Source: Heritagella sp051881655 (GTDB lineage Bacteria > Bacillota > Clostridia > Oscillospirales > Acutalibacteraceae). Taken from it: a DNA stretch of 7,790 nucleotides. Positions 1 to 7,067 of the stretch are shown in pieces (positions within the stretch are counted from its first letter, which is position 1; the number at the start of each line of letters is the position of its first letter). Location: assembly GCA_051881655.1 (NCBI GenBank), contig JBJEQH010000193.1, positions 1 through 7,790 on the forward strand, given 5' to 3'. A program made the translations under genes and the position numbers. The notes beneath the pieces are model-generated. The model was not told the DNA's origin. It was given only the letters and a program-made list of their open reading frames with translations, and searched no databases.

Positions 1-369
1 CCCACGCCCTTCGGCCTCTTTGATCATCTGTTCGGCCTCCTGCGTGGAAAGGGCCATGGGCTTTTCCACCAATACCGAGCAGCCCGTGCGCAGCGCCCGC
101 AGGGCCATCTGGGCGTGCAGGCCGCTGGGGGCCGCAATCACGCAGACATCGCTCCGCGTGGCCCGCAGCATGGCGGGATCGAAGGCATCGAACAGCCGGG
201 GCGGCGCCATGCCCAGGGCCCGGCACTCCTCCTGCAGGGCTTTGGCATGGCCGATCCGCGCATCGGATACGCCCACCAGCTCGGCCTGCTCCCGGTTTTC
301 CCGGATGGCGCGGATATGGCGGTGGCTGATGCGGCCGCAGCCCACCAGAAAAAAGCGCAGCGGTTTCAT
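1..369 (-). CDS. wlbA: UDP-GlcNAc-uronate 3-dehydrogenase, WbpB/WlbA-like (Gfo/Idh/MocA family), 3' end cut off by window
   Basis: Only the first 123 codons are present; the frame is open to the window's left edge. The protein starts MKPLRFFLVGCGRISHRHI, a Rossmann NAD(P)-binding motif (GCGRIS, residues 10-15). It carries the family's EKP signature (E102-K103-P104, in VLVEKPMA) after an AAPSGLH segment at 79-85. These are hallmarks of Gfo/Idh/MocA oxidoreductases. The fold alone does not fix the substrate. As the fourth gene of an operon with wbpD-, wbpE- and wbpA-like genes, it is best read as the NAD-dependent enzyme that oxidises C3 of UDP-GlcNAc uronate to the 3-keto sugar, which the aminotransferase then uses. 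The start lies 16 bases after the wbpA-like stop codon. A GGGGGAGG stretch sits only 3 bases before the ATG and a GAGGAAAGG lies further up. The GCGRI form resembles Bordetella WlbA more than Pseudomonas WbpB, as far as I recall those sequences. The C-terminal domain is unseen. Confidence 0.85.
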   Translation of the reverse strand, partial: MKPLRFFLVGCGRISHRHIRAIRENREQAELVGVSDARIGHAKALQEECRALGMAPPRLFDAFDPAMLRATRSDVCVIAAPSGLHAQMALRALRTGCSVLVEKPMALSTQEAEQMIKEAEGRG

Positions 370-385
370 GTTCCTCCCCCTTTCC

Positions 386-1699
386 TCACAGAACCACCTT
401 GTGGCCGCTCTTGACCGCGGCAAAGGCGTTGCGCGTATCGAATACCAGCGGGCAGCACCGGCAGATGGTCTCCCCATCCAGACAGGAGTGCCCCGTACAC
501 AGAACCGCCGCATCAAACTGCCCCAGCACCTCCGGGGTGCAGGCGGGCAGGCTTTCCGCCTTTCCGCTGGCAAAGGGGACCGACGGCACATAGGGGTCGT
601 AGTACGACAGCCGGGCGCCGCTTTTTTCCAGCAGCTCCCAGATGCGCAGCGAGGGGCTCTCGCGGATATCGCGGATATCCGCTTTGTAGCTCATGCCCAG
701 AAGGAGAATCCGGCTTTGGGAAAGCGGTTTTCCCCGCCGGTTCAGCTCGTCGGCCAAACGGGTGACCACATACCGGGGCATCTCTGAATTGATCTCCCCC
801 GAGGTCTCAATCAGCCGGGTGTGGAAACCGTACTCCCGCGCCTTCCAGCTTAAGTAAAAGGGATCCAGCGGAATACAGTGCCCCCCTAACCCGGGGCCGG
901 GATAAAAGGCCTGAAACCCATAGGGCTTGGTGGCGGCGGCGCTGATTACCTCCCAGATATCAATCCCCATGCGGTGGCACAGCATACTCAGTTCGTTGAT
1001 CAGCGCGATATTGACGTGGCGGTAGGTGTTCTCCAGCAGTTTTTCCATCTCGGCCGCCATCGGGCAGGATACCGTTGTCACTCCGCCGCGCAGAATCTGC
1101 CGGTAAAACAGGGATGTCAGCCGGGTCGATTCCCTCTCCATTCCCCCCACGACCTTGGGGGTGTTCTCGGTGTGGTACACGCTGTTGCCCGGATCCACCC
1201 GCTCCGGGGAAAAGGCCAGATAGAAATCCTCGCCCTCTTTCAGCCCGGATTTTTCCAAAAGGGGACAGATCAGCTCCTGCGTTGTGCCGGGATAGGTGGT
1301 CGATTCCAGAATAATCAGCATATCCCGGTGCAGGCGGATGCTGATTTCCTGCGCACTGCCGCGCACATAGGAGAGATCGGGCTGGCAGTGGGGATCCAGG
1401 GGGGTGGGCACGCAGATCACGGCGATGTCCGCCCGGCGCAGCTCGTCAAAGCAGCAGGTCGCCGTCAGCAGCCCGTCGTCCACGGCCTGCTTCATCCCCC
1501 GGGCATCCACATCGTCAATATAGCTCTCGCCGCGGCGGATTTTTTCCACTTTTTCACATTGCACATCGAAGCCGATCACGGGAAATCCCGCGCCGGCCGC
1601 CGCACAGGCCAGCGGCAGCCCCACATACCCCAGCCCTACGACGCCGACCACCGCCGAATGCTCCCAGATTTTGCGGGAGAGCTCCTCACTTTTTCTCAA
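386..1699 (-). CDS. wbpA: UDP-N-acetyl-D-glucosamine 6-dehydrogenase, WbpA-like
   Basis: A 437-residue UDP-glucose/GDP-mannose dehydrogenase family protein; the length matches Pseudomonas WbpA (about 436). The NAD-binding motif GLGYVGLP is at 22-29, LESTTYPGTT at 131-140 (E132), FSPERVDPGN at 163-172, and EKLLENTYRHVNIALINE from 219, with the conserved K220 and N224. The catalytic cysteine is C275 in GPGLGGHCIPLDP. The C-terminal domain has the LLLGMSYKADIRDIRESPS motif at 332-350. Family enzymes perform two NAD-dependent oxidations at C6, here probably UDP-GlcNAc to UDP-GlcNAc uronate, inferred from the wbpB/D/E-like neighbours. The start is a TTG, 3 bases after the wbpE-like stop. It is chosen because a GGAGG lies 7 bases upstream, inside the last codons of the upstream gene, and because no ATG precedes the Rossmann motif. 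UDP-ManNAc or UDP-Glc as substrate cannot be excluded from sequence alone. Confidence 0.92.
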   Translation of the reverse strand: MRKSEELSRKIWEHSAVVGVVGLGYVGLPLACAAAGAGFPVIGFDVQCEKVEKIRRGESYIDDVDARGMKQAVDDGLLTATCCFDELRRADIAVICVPTPLDPHCQPDLSYVRGSAQEISIRLHRDMLIILESTTYPGTTQELICPLLEKSGLKEGEDFYLAFSPERVDPGNSVYHTENTPKVVGGMERESTRLTSLFYRQILRGGVTTVSCPMAAEMEKLLENTYRHVNIALINELSMLCHRMGIDIWEVISAAATKPYGFQAFYPGPGLGGHCIPLDPFYLSWKAREYGFHTRLIETSGEINSEMPRYVVTRLADELNRRGKPLSQSRILLLGMSYKADIRDIRESPSLRIWELLEKSGARLSYYDPYVPSVPFASGKAESLPACTPEVLGQFDAAVLCTGHSCLDGETICRCCPLVFDTRNAFAAVKSGHKVVL

Positions 1700-1702
1700 T
1701 TC

Positions 1703-2836
1703 TTATCCTCCCTTTGCAATGGTTTCCCGTATGACCGCGCACACCTCATCCGCCTGGCAGTCCGTAATATGCGGCCCGATGGGCAGACTGAGCGCCGTGC
1801 GGCTCAGCTTTTCGCTGACCGGCAGTTCCATTTTGGGCTCCCACATGGGCATATGGTGCAGGGGAACCGGGTAATACACCGCACTGCCGATCCCCTTTTC
1901 CTCCAGAGCCCGCTGTACCCGGTCCCGCTGTTCCTCCTTTTTCAGGCGCAGCGTGTACTGGGCCCAGGCCGACACACATCCCGGCTGTACCACCGGCACC
2001 TTCGCATAGGGCCCCAGGGCCAGCGAGTACCGCACGGCCAGCCGCTCCCGCAGGTGCTGGCTGTCGCGGAAAGAGCGCAGCTTCACCCGCAGGCAGGCCG
2101 CCTGGATCGCATCCAGCCGGGCATTGCGCCCCAGGCGGACCGGGTGGTACCGGTCCCGGCCCTTTCCGTGTTCCCGCAGGGAGAGCAGCCGCTCGTACAG
2201 GCCGTCCTCCTGCAGAAACACGGCCCCGCCATCCCCGATTCCGCCCAGCGGCTTGGTCGGGAAAAAGCTGATGCAGCGGGGAAAGCGCTCCGCCTCCCAT
2301 TCGGGCGGGCACTGGCACCCAAAGCTCTGGGCGCTGTCCCGCAGCAGAAGCAGCCCCTCCTTTTTGCAGATTTCCCCCAGCGTTCCGTAATCCGCCGGCT
2401 GGCCGAACAGGTCCACCGCCACCACCGCCCGGGGAACCCGCTTGCCCTCCTTCCGGCAGAGGGCAAGCGCCCGCATCAGGGAATCCGGGCAGAGATGGAA
2501 GGTATCCTCCCGTACATCCAAAAGGATGATTTCAGCGCCCAGCAGGGCAAACGCCTCGGCCGTGGCCGAAAAGGTAAACGACGGGACAAACACGGCATCC
2601 CCGGGGCCGATTCCCATCGCCGCCCCCAGCAGCCACAGGGCATCCGTTCCGCTGGATACCCCCACACAGTGGCGGTATCCGGCCGCGGCGGCCAGCTCCA
2701 GCTCCAGGGCTTCCACCTGCGCCCCGCCGATGTACTCCCCGCTGTGCAGCACCCCCAGCACCGCTTCCTCCAGCCGGGCCATCTCTTCGGGCGGCATCCT
2801 CTCCGGGGCGGCCATGGGGATCCTCATGCGCTTCAT
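1703..2836 (-). CDS. wbpE: UDP-3-keto-GlcNAc-uronate 3-aminotransferase, WbpE-like (DegT/DnrJ/EryC1/StrS family)
   Basis: A 377-residue fold-type I PLP aminotransferase. Motifs are SGEYIGG at 32-38, the phosphate-binding SSGTDAL at 61-67, PSFTFSATAEA at 85-95, the PLP-pyridine aspartate D167 in LRDSAQSFG, the Schiff-base lysine K195 in FFPTKPLGGIGDGG, and the substrate-side GRNARLDAIQAA at 236-247. Family members transfer an amino group from glutamate to a keto sugar nucleotide; next to wbpA-, wbpB- and wbpD-like genes the likely substrate is UDP-3-keto-GlcNAc uronate. The frame stays open far upstream through the neighbouring gene, but the real start is the ATG at 2836. It overlaps the upstream TGA as ATGA and follows an AAGGAGG with a 7-base spacer. 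From there the length fits the family. A second ATG three codons in (residue 4) is a weaker alternative. Translation is probably coupled to the upstream acetyltransferase gene. Confidence 0.9.
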   Translation of the reverse strand: MKRMRIPMAAPERMPPEEMARLEEAVLGVLHSGEYIGGAQVEALELELAAAAGYRHCVGVSSGTDALWLLGAAMGIGPGDAVFVPSFTFSATAEAFALLGAEIILLDVREDTFHLCPDSLMRALALCRKEGKRVPRAVVAVDLFGQPADYGTLGEICKKEGLLLLRDSAQSFGCQCPPEWEAERFPRCISFFPTKPLGGIGDGGAVFLQEDGLYERLLSLREHGKGRDRYHPVRLGRNARLDAIQAACLRVKLRSFRDSQHLRERLAVRYSLALGPYAKVPVVQPGCVSAWAQYTLRLKKEEQRDRVQRALEEKGIGSAVYYPVPLHHMPMWEPKMELPVSEKLSRTALSLPIGPHITDCQADEVCAVIRETIAKGG

Positions 2837-3408
2837 GGATTTTCCTCCTTTTTCTCCTGCAGCCCCTTGGCCGTCAGGCGGAACCGCCGCCCGCACCGGC
2901 TGCAGCACAGGCTCTCCGGCAGTTTTTCCCCGCAGGCGCACACATAGCCCCGGATTTTCGCCGGGGCCCCCACCATCAGGGCGTAATCCGGTACATTGCG
3001 GGTGATAATGCTGCCGGCGGCCGTCATGGCCCCTTTTCCCACGCGGATGCCGCTGAGCAGCACGGTACCCGCCCCCAGGCTGGCCCCGGATTCCACCACG
3101 GTTTTCCGGTAATCCCCTTTCGCCGGATATTCCACCCGGGGGCGCAGGACATTGGTAAAGACCACCCCGGGCCCGCAGAACACATGATCCTGCAGCTCGA
3201 CCCCCTCGTACAGGGCCACATTGTTCTGAATGCGGCTTCCGTCCCCCACCTTCACATGATCGGCGACAAATACATTCTGCCCCAGGGAGCAGTCTTTTCC
3301 GATATGCGCGGTGGCGCACACATGGCAGAAATGCCAGATTTTCGTGTTATCCCCCACAACCGCTCCTTCATCGATCCAGGCGGTGGGGTGAATTTGTGGC
3401 TGGCCCAT
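2833..3408 (-). CDS. wbpD: UDP-2-acetamido-3-amino-glucuronate N-acetyltransferase, WbpD-like
   Basis: A 191-residue left-handed beta-helix (hexapeptide repeat) acetyltransferase, about the length of Pseudomonas WbpD. Isoleucine/valine-rich hexads run from IHPTAWIDEGAVVGD to roughly residue 150. The conserved CGPGVVFTNVLRPR stretch is at 78-91 (N86), followed by GASLGAGTVLLSGIRVG and the closing VPDYALMVGAPAKIRG. A C-terminal cysteine cluster (C157, C159, C169, C172) looks like a zinc ribbon, as seen in many homologues. The expected reaction is acetyl-CoA-dependent N-acetylation of the C3 amine, giving UDP-2,3-diacetamido-2,3-dideoxyglucuronate. The ATG at 3408 is chosen over an in-frame ATG ten codons earlier because GAGGAGG lies 6 bases before it and the upstream residues (MKRKEKRRNF) would be an atypical extension. 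It is first in the operon and overlaps the next gene by 4 bases. I see no clear promoter on this strand in the upstream region. Confidence 0.92.
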   Translation of the reverse strand: MGQPQIHPTAWIDEGAVVGDNTKIWHFCHVCATAHIGKDCSLGQNVFVADHVKVGDGSRIQNNVALYEGVELQDHVFCGPGVVFTNVLRPRVEYPAKGDYRKTVVESGASLGAGTVLLSGIRVGKGAMTAAGSIITRNVPDYALMVGAPAKIRGYVCACGEKLPESLCCSRCGRRFRLTAKGLQEKKEENP

Positions 3409-3442
3409 GAAATTCCTCCTCTTTTCTTTGCGTTTCATCGGA

Positions 3443-3471
3443 TTGACAATCCTTCTTCATGGTATTACAAT
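3443..3471 (+). promoter_or_regulatory. Sigma-A-type promoter for the divergent aminotransferase gene
   Basis: A perfect -35 hexamer TTGACA (3443-3448) is followed by a 17-base spacer and a -10 hexamer TACAAT (3466-3471), one base off consensus. The start of transcription would fall near 3478, leaving a leader of about 67 nt before the ATG at 3545. It lies about 40 bases upstream of the wbpD-like gene on the other strand, so regulators bound here could affect both directions. This is pattern matching only. Confidence 0.8.
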
Positions 3472-3498
3472 GAAAAATAGTTTATGACTTTGTCTATG

Positions 3499-3524
3499 GC
3501 GCTTTCTGTCAGAAACGCTTTTTT
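3499..3524 (+). promoter_or_regulatory. Leader dyad with T-tract: possible attenuator or operator
   Basis: A near-perfect palindrome, TTTCTGTCAGAAA (3503-3515), is extended by GCG and CGC arms with one bulged C, and is followed directly by six T (3519-3524). It sits between the predicted transcription start (about 3478) and the aminotransferase ATG at 3545. In RNA it could form a stem of about 8 bp with a 3-nt loop and a U-tail, like a weak intrinsic terminator or attenuator. As DNA it could equally be a repressor operator. The stem is fairly AT-rich, so termination would be partial at best. Confidence 0.45.
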
Positions 3525-3544
3525 AGAAAGGAAGAGAAACCGCG

Positions 3545-4723
<1,179 letters not shown>

Positions 4724-4726
4724 AGC

Positions 4727-4759
4727 AAAAGGGACAGCCCCAGGGGGACTGTCCCTTTT
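4727..4759 (+). terminator. Rho-independent terminator after the aminotransferase gene
   Basis: A perfect 11-bp stem is formed by AAAAGGGACAG (4727-4737) and CTGTCCCTTTT (4749-4759). The interior CCCC and GGGG can pair further, leaving a tiny loop. The U-tract is the right arm's own TTTT, and the mirrored A-run would serve the opposite strand. It starts 3 bases after the stop codon. Downstream genes then need read-through or another promoter, yet I see no convincing promoter in the 35 bases before the peptidase gene. Confidence 0.85.
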
Positions 4760-4794
4760 CAAAAGCCCGAAATCAGAAAGGAATCGGTACGACT

Positions 4795-5940
4795 ATGGAA
4801 ATGCGCGAAGAAAAAATCCTCCGGTATCTGGAGAATCACAAAGAGGAGATCACCGAAGACCTGCTGTGCCTGGTGCGGGCCCAGTCCCCTTCGCACCACA
4901 AACCGGCCTGTGACCGGTGCGCCGGGGAGATTGCCCGGCTGTTCACCGATCGCGTGGGCGCCGGGGTCACCTTTTTCCCGCAGAAGGAGGACGGCGACCA
5001 GATTTTACTGACCATTCCCGGGGAGGACCCGGAGAAAAAGCCCGTGCTGGTGCTGTGCCACTATGACACGGTGTGGGATATCGACGCCCTGCCCATTGTG
5101 CGGGAGGGGGACAAGCTGTACGGCCCCGGTGTTTTCGATATGAAGGGCGGCATCGTCCTCACCCTGTGGGCAATCCGGGCCCTGCAGCAGACCGGTTCTC
5201 CCCTTCCCGGCCCGGTGTGGGTCTTCTGCAACTCGGATGAAGAGACCGGCAGCCATGTTTCCAAGGACAAAATTCTGGAGCTGGGCGGGAAAAGCCGCGC
5301 GGTTCTGGTGGCGGAACCGGCCGAAGCGGTCACCGGCCGGCTGAAAACCACCCGGAAGGGCGGCGCCCATTATCACATCCACATCCAGGGCAAGGCCGCC
5401 CATGCGGGCAACGACCCCAAGGGCGGGATCAGCGCCGTGGAGGAGATGGCCCGGCAGATTTTGGCCCTGCACGCCATGACGAATCTGTCGGTGGGGACCA
5501 GTGTGAACGTCGGGGTGGTCTCCGGCGGAACCCGGGCCAACATCATCGCGGATCAGGCCGAAATGGAAATCGACGTGCGCTATCTGACCGCCGCCGAGGG
5601 GGACCGTGTGGAGGAGAAGATCCTCGCCCTGCAGCCGCAGCTGCCGGGGGCGAAGCTGACCATCACCGGCCAGCGCGGTATGCCCCCGCTGGAGGATACC
5701 CCCGAAAACCGTGCCCTGTTTGAAAAAGCCCGGCAGGCCGCCCAGGCGCTGGACCGGCAGGTGGAGGGAAGCTGCGTGGGCGGATGCAGTGACGGAAACC
5801 TGACCAGTGCCCGGGGAATCCCCACGCTGGACGGGTTGGGGGCCACCGGAGAAGGGCTGCACGCCCGCCACGAGCACCTGTATCTGAACGAGTACCCGGG
5901 CCGCATCGCCCTGTTCGCCTCGCTGCTGCTGCGGGTATAA
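4795..5940 (+). CDS. M20-family metallopeptidase, carboxypeptidase G2-like
   Basis: A complete 381-residue cytosolic-looking hydrolase with no signal peptide. The di-zinc M20 set is all visible: H89 and D91 in LCHYDTVW, bridging D115 in GPGVFDMKGG, general base E149 and ligand E150 in NSDEETGS, E174 in VAEPAE, and H356 in GLHARHE. The central dimerisation or lid domain runs from about 184 to 295, with KGGAHYHIHIQGKAAHAG, and precedes the return of the catalytic domain (CVGGCSDGNL at 327-335). M20 enzymes of this subgroup (carboxypeptidase G2, ArgE/DapE relatives) remove C-terminal glutamate or deacylate amino acids and peptides; the substrate here is not predictable. An AGGA lies 12 bases before the ATG, which is long. 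A second ATG two codons in is possible but further still from the AGGA. The stop is 24 bases before the endonuclease IV start, so the two genes are probably co-transcribed. Confidence 0.9.
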   Translation: MEMREEKILRYLENHKEEITEDLLCLVRAQSPSHHKPACDRCAGEIARLFTDRVGAGVTFFPQKEDGDQILLTIPGEDPEKKPVLVLCHYDTVWDIDALPIVREGDKLYGPGVFDMKGGIVLTLWAIRALQQTGSPLPGPVWVFCNSDEETGSHVSKDKILELGGKSRAVLVAEPAEAVTGRLKTTRKGGAHYHIHIQGKAAHAGNDPKGGISAVEEMARQILALHAMTNLSVGTSVNVGVVSGGTRANIIADQAEMEIDVRYLTAAEGDRVEEKILALQPQLPGAKLTITGQRGMPPLEDTPENRALFEKARQAAQALDRQVEGSCVGGCSDGNLTSARGIPTLDGLGATGEGLHARHEHLYLNEYPGRIALFASLLLRV

Positions 5941-5964
5941 CCCAAAGAAAGGAGATTTTTTCGT

Positions 5965-6804
5965 ATGCTGTATCTCGGATGTCATCTCTCTTCTTCCAAG
6001 GGATTTCTCGCCATGGGAAAACAGATTACGGCCCTTGGCGGCAATACCTTTCAGTTTTTCACCCGGAATCCCCGGGGCAGCCGGGCCAAAGAGCTGGATC
6101 CCAGGGATATCGCCGCTTTTCAGGCATACCGGCAGGAGCATGGGATCGGCACGATCATCGCCCATGCCCCCTATACCCTCAACCCCTGCTCCAAGGACGA
6201 AAAAACACGGGAATTTGCCATGATGACTATGGAGGATGACCTGCGCCGCATGGAGCAGATCCCCCACCAGCTGTATAATTTCCACCCGGGCAGCCATGTG
6301 GGCCAGGGGCTGGAAACCGGAATCCGGCTGATCAGCGAACAACTCAATGCCCTGTTAAAGCCCGGGCAGACCACCACGGTGCTGCTGGAGACCATGGCGG
6401 GCAAGGGCAGCGAAGTGGGCGGAACCTTCCAGGAGCTGCGGGAAATTCTGGACCGCGTCCCGCTCTCGGATCACCTGGGAGTCTGTCTGGATACGTGCCA
6501 CATCTTTGACGCCGGGTATGACATTGTACATGATCTGGACGGCGTACTGACGCAGTTTGATAAGATCATCGGCTTGTCCCGGCTGAAGGCCCTGCACCTG
6601 AACGACAGCATGAATACGCTGGGCTGCCATAAGGACCGCCACCAGAAAATCGGGCAGGGCGGCATCGGGCTGGAAACCTTTGCCCGGATTGTACGCCACC
6701 CTGCCCTGCAGAATTTACCCATGGCCCTGGAAACGCCCAACGAACTGGACGGCTATGCCGCCGAGATCCGGCAGCTGCGGGAACTGGCCGCCTCCCCGGA
6801 TTGA
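5965..6804 (+). CDS. nfo: Endonuclease IV (AP endonuclease, deoxyribonuclease IV)
   Basis: A complete 279-residue TIM-barrel AP endonuclease; E. coli Nfo is 285 residues. All nine metal ligands of the three-metal site are visible: H67 (IIAHAPY), H107 (NFHPGS), E142 (LLETMAG), D176 and H179 (CLDTCHIFDAG), H211 (HLNDS), D224 and H226 (KDRHQKIG) and E256 (ALETPNE). The enzyme cuts the DNA backbone 5' to abasic sites and clears blocked 3' ends in base-excision repair. Translation starts at the ATG after an AAAGGAG with a 10-base spacer. It follows the M20 peptidase gene by 24 bases on the same strand, probably as the second gene of that operon. It ends only 14 bases from the stop of a converging 39-codon ORF. 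Nothing about the catalytic core looks degraded. Confidence 0.96.
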   Translation: MLYLGCHLSSSKGFLAMGKQITALGGNTFQFFTRNPRGSRAKELDPRDIAAFQAYRQEHGIGTIIAHAPYTLNPCSKDEKTREFAMMTMEDDLRRMEQIPHQLYNFHPGSHVGQGLETGIRLISEQLNALLKPGQTTTVLLETMAGKGSEVGGTFQELREILDRVPLSDHLGVCLDTCHIFDAGYDIVHDLDGVLTQFDKIIGLSRLKALHLNDSMNTLGCHKDRHQKIGQGGIGLETFARIVRHPALQNLPMALETPNELDGYAAEIRQLRELAASPD

Positions 6805-6818
6805 AATTCCCCGGGGTT

Positions 6819-6938
6819 TTACAGAAGCTCGCGCAGATCCGCGGCGGCCTCCTGCATGGTATCCGCCGAAAAGAGAAATTCCCCGGAGAGATCGTAAATC
6901 TCCACATGGCCGCCCACCTGTTTGACTGTAACCTTCAT
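6819..6938 (-). CDS. Small hypothetical protein, 39 residues
   Basis: An ATG-to-TAA frame of 39 codons, beginning MKVTVKQVGGHVEIYDLSGE. It is preceded by a textbook AGGAGG with an 8-base spacer, the main reason for calling it. The sequence alternates hydrophobic and polar residues, as in two or three short beta strands (about residues 2-7, 11-16 and 21-24), and ends in a likely amphipathic helix (TMQEAAADLRELL, about 27-39). It is mildly acidic, with no cysteines, signal peptide or membrane segment. I do not recognise the family and assign no function. A TATACT -10-like hexamer lies about 35 bases upstream. A strong terminator separates it from the hydrolase gene upstream on the same strand, so it is probably its own transcript. 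It converges on nfo, with 14 bases between the stops. A chance ORF is possible but unlikely given the ribosome binding site. Confidence 0.62.
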   Translation of the reverse strand: MKVTVKQVGGHVEIYDLSGEFLFSADTMQEAAADLRELL

Positions 6939-6971
6939 GAAAACCGCCTCCTGTTTTGTTTTTCTGTAATC

Positions 6972-6977
6972 AGTATA
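6972..6977 (-). promoter_or_regulatory. Candidate -10 element for the 39-residue ORF
   Basis: On the minus strand, TATACT (five of six to TATAAT) lies about 33 bases upstream of the small ORF's ATG. No good -35 hexamer is found 16-18 bases further upstream; a GTCCC/GGGAC inverted repeat occupies that region instead. Support is therefore limited to the -10 match and its position. Confidence 0.35.
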
Positions 6978-6988
6978 CAGGAAGTGGT

Positions 6989-7009
6989 GTCCCATAAACG
7001 GGACTTTTT
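6989..7009 (+). terminator. Short hairpin with T5: weak plus-strand terminator or operator
   Basis: GTCCC (6989-6993) and GGGAC (7000-7004) form a 5-bp stem around a 6-base loop, followed by five T on the plus strand. It could end transcripts leaving nfo. Because it overlaps the expected -35 zone of the small minus-strand ORF, it could instead be a binding site. The stem is short, so both readings are tentative. Confidence 0.35.
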
Positions 7010-7021
7010 AAAAAAGGCGCA

Positions 7022-7060
7022 AAAAAACCGTTTTCTTTTCAGGGAAGAAAACGGTTTTTT
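7022..7060. terminator. Bidirectional Rho-independent terminator
   Basis: A perfect 16-bp inverted repeat pairs 7022-7037 with 7045-7060 (AAAAAACCGTTTTCTT and its complement) around a 7-base loop, TTCAGGG. Runs of at least six T end the hairpin on both strands. It lies 7 bases beyond the stop codon of the minus-strand hydrolase gene, so its main role is to end that transcript. It would also stop any plus-strand transcript leaking from nfo. Confidence 0.9.
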
Positions 7061-7067
7061 CTTTCTT

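Noticed and set aside
974..2947. A 657-codon open frame on the plus strand across the sugar operon
   Set aside because: It lies antisense to three well-supported enzymes, is rich in Pro/Arg/His/Gln as expected from the reverse of GC-rich codons, and shows no domain or convincing ribosome binding site.
2837..3319. Upstream extension of the WbpE-like frame (to 538 codons)
   Set aside because: This part lies inside the acetyltransferase gene in another frame. The ATG at 2836 has the ribosome binding site and gives the normal family length.
3409..3438. Ten-codon N-terminal extension of the acetyltransferase (MKRKEKRRNF)
   Set aside because: The ATG at 3408 has GAGGAGG 6 bases upstream, and this purine-rich extension is simply the translated ribosome-binding region.
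5005..6342. A 445-codon minus-strand open frame across the peptidase and nfo genes
   Set aside because: It spans the junction of two clearly recognised plus-strand genes and has no recognisable domain.
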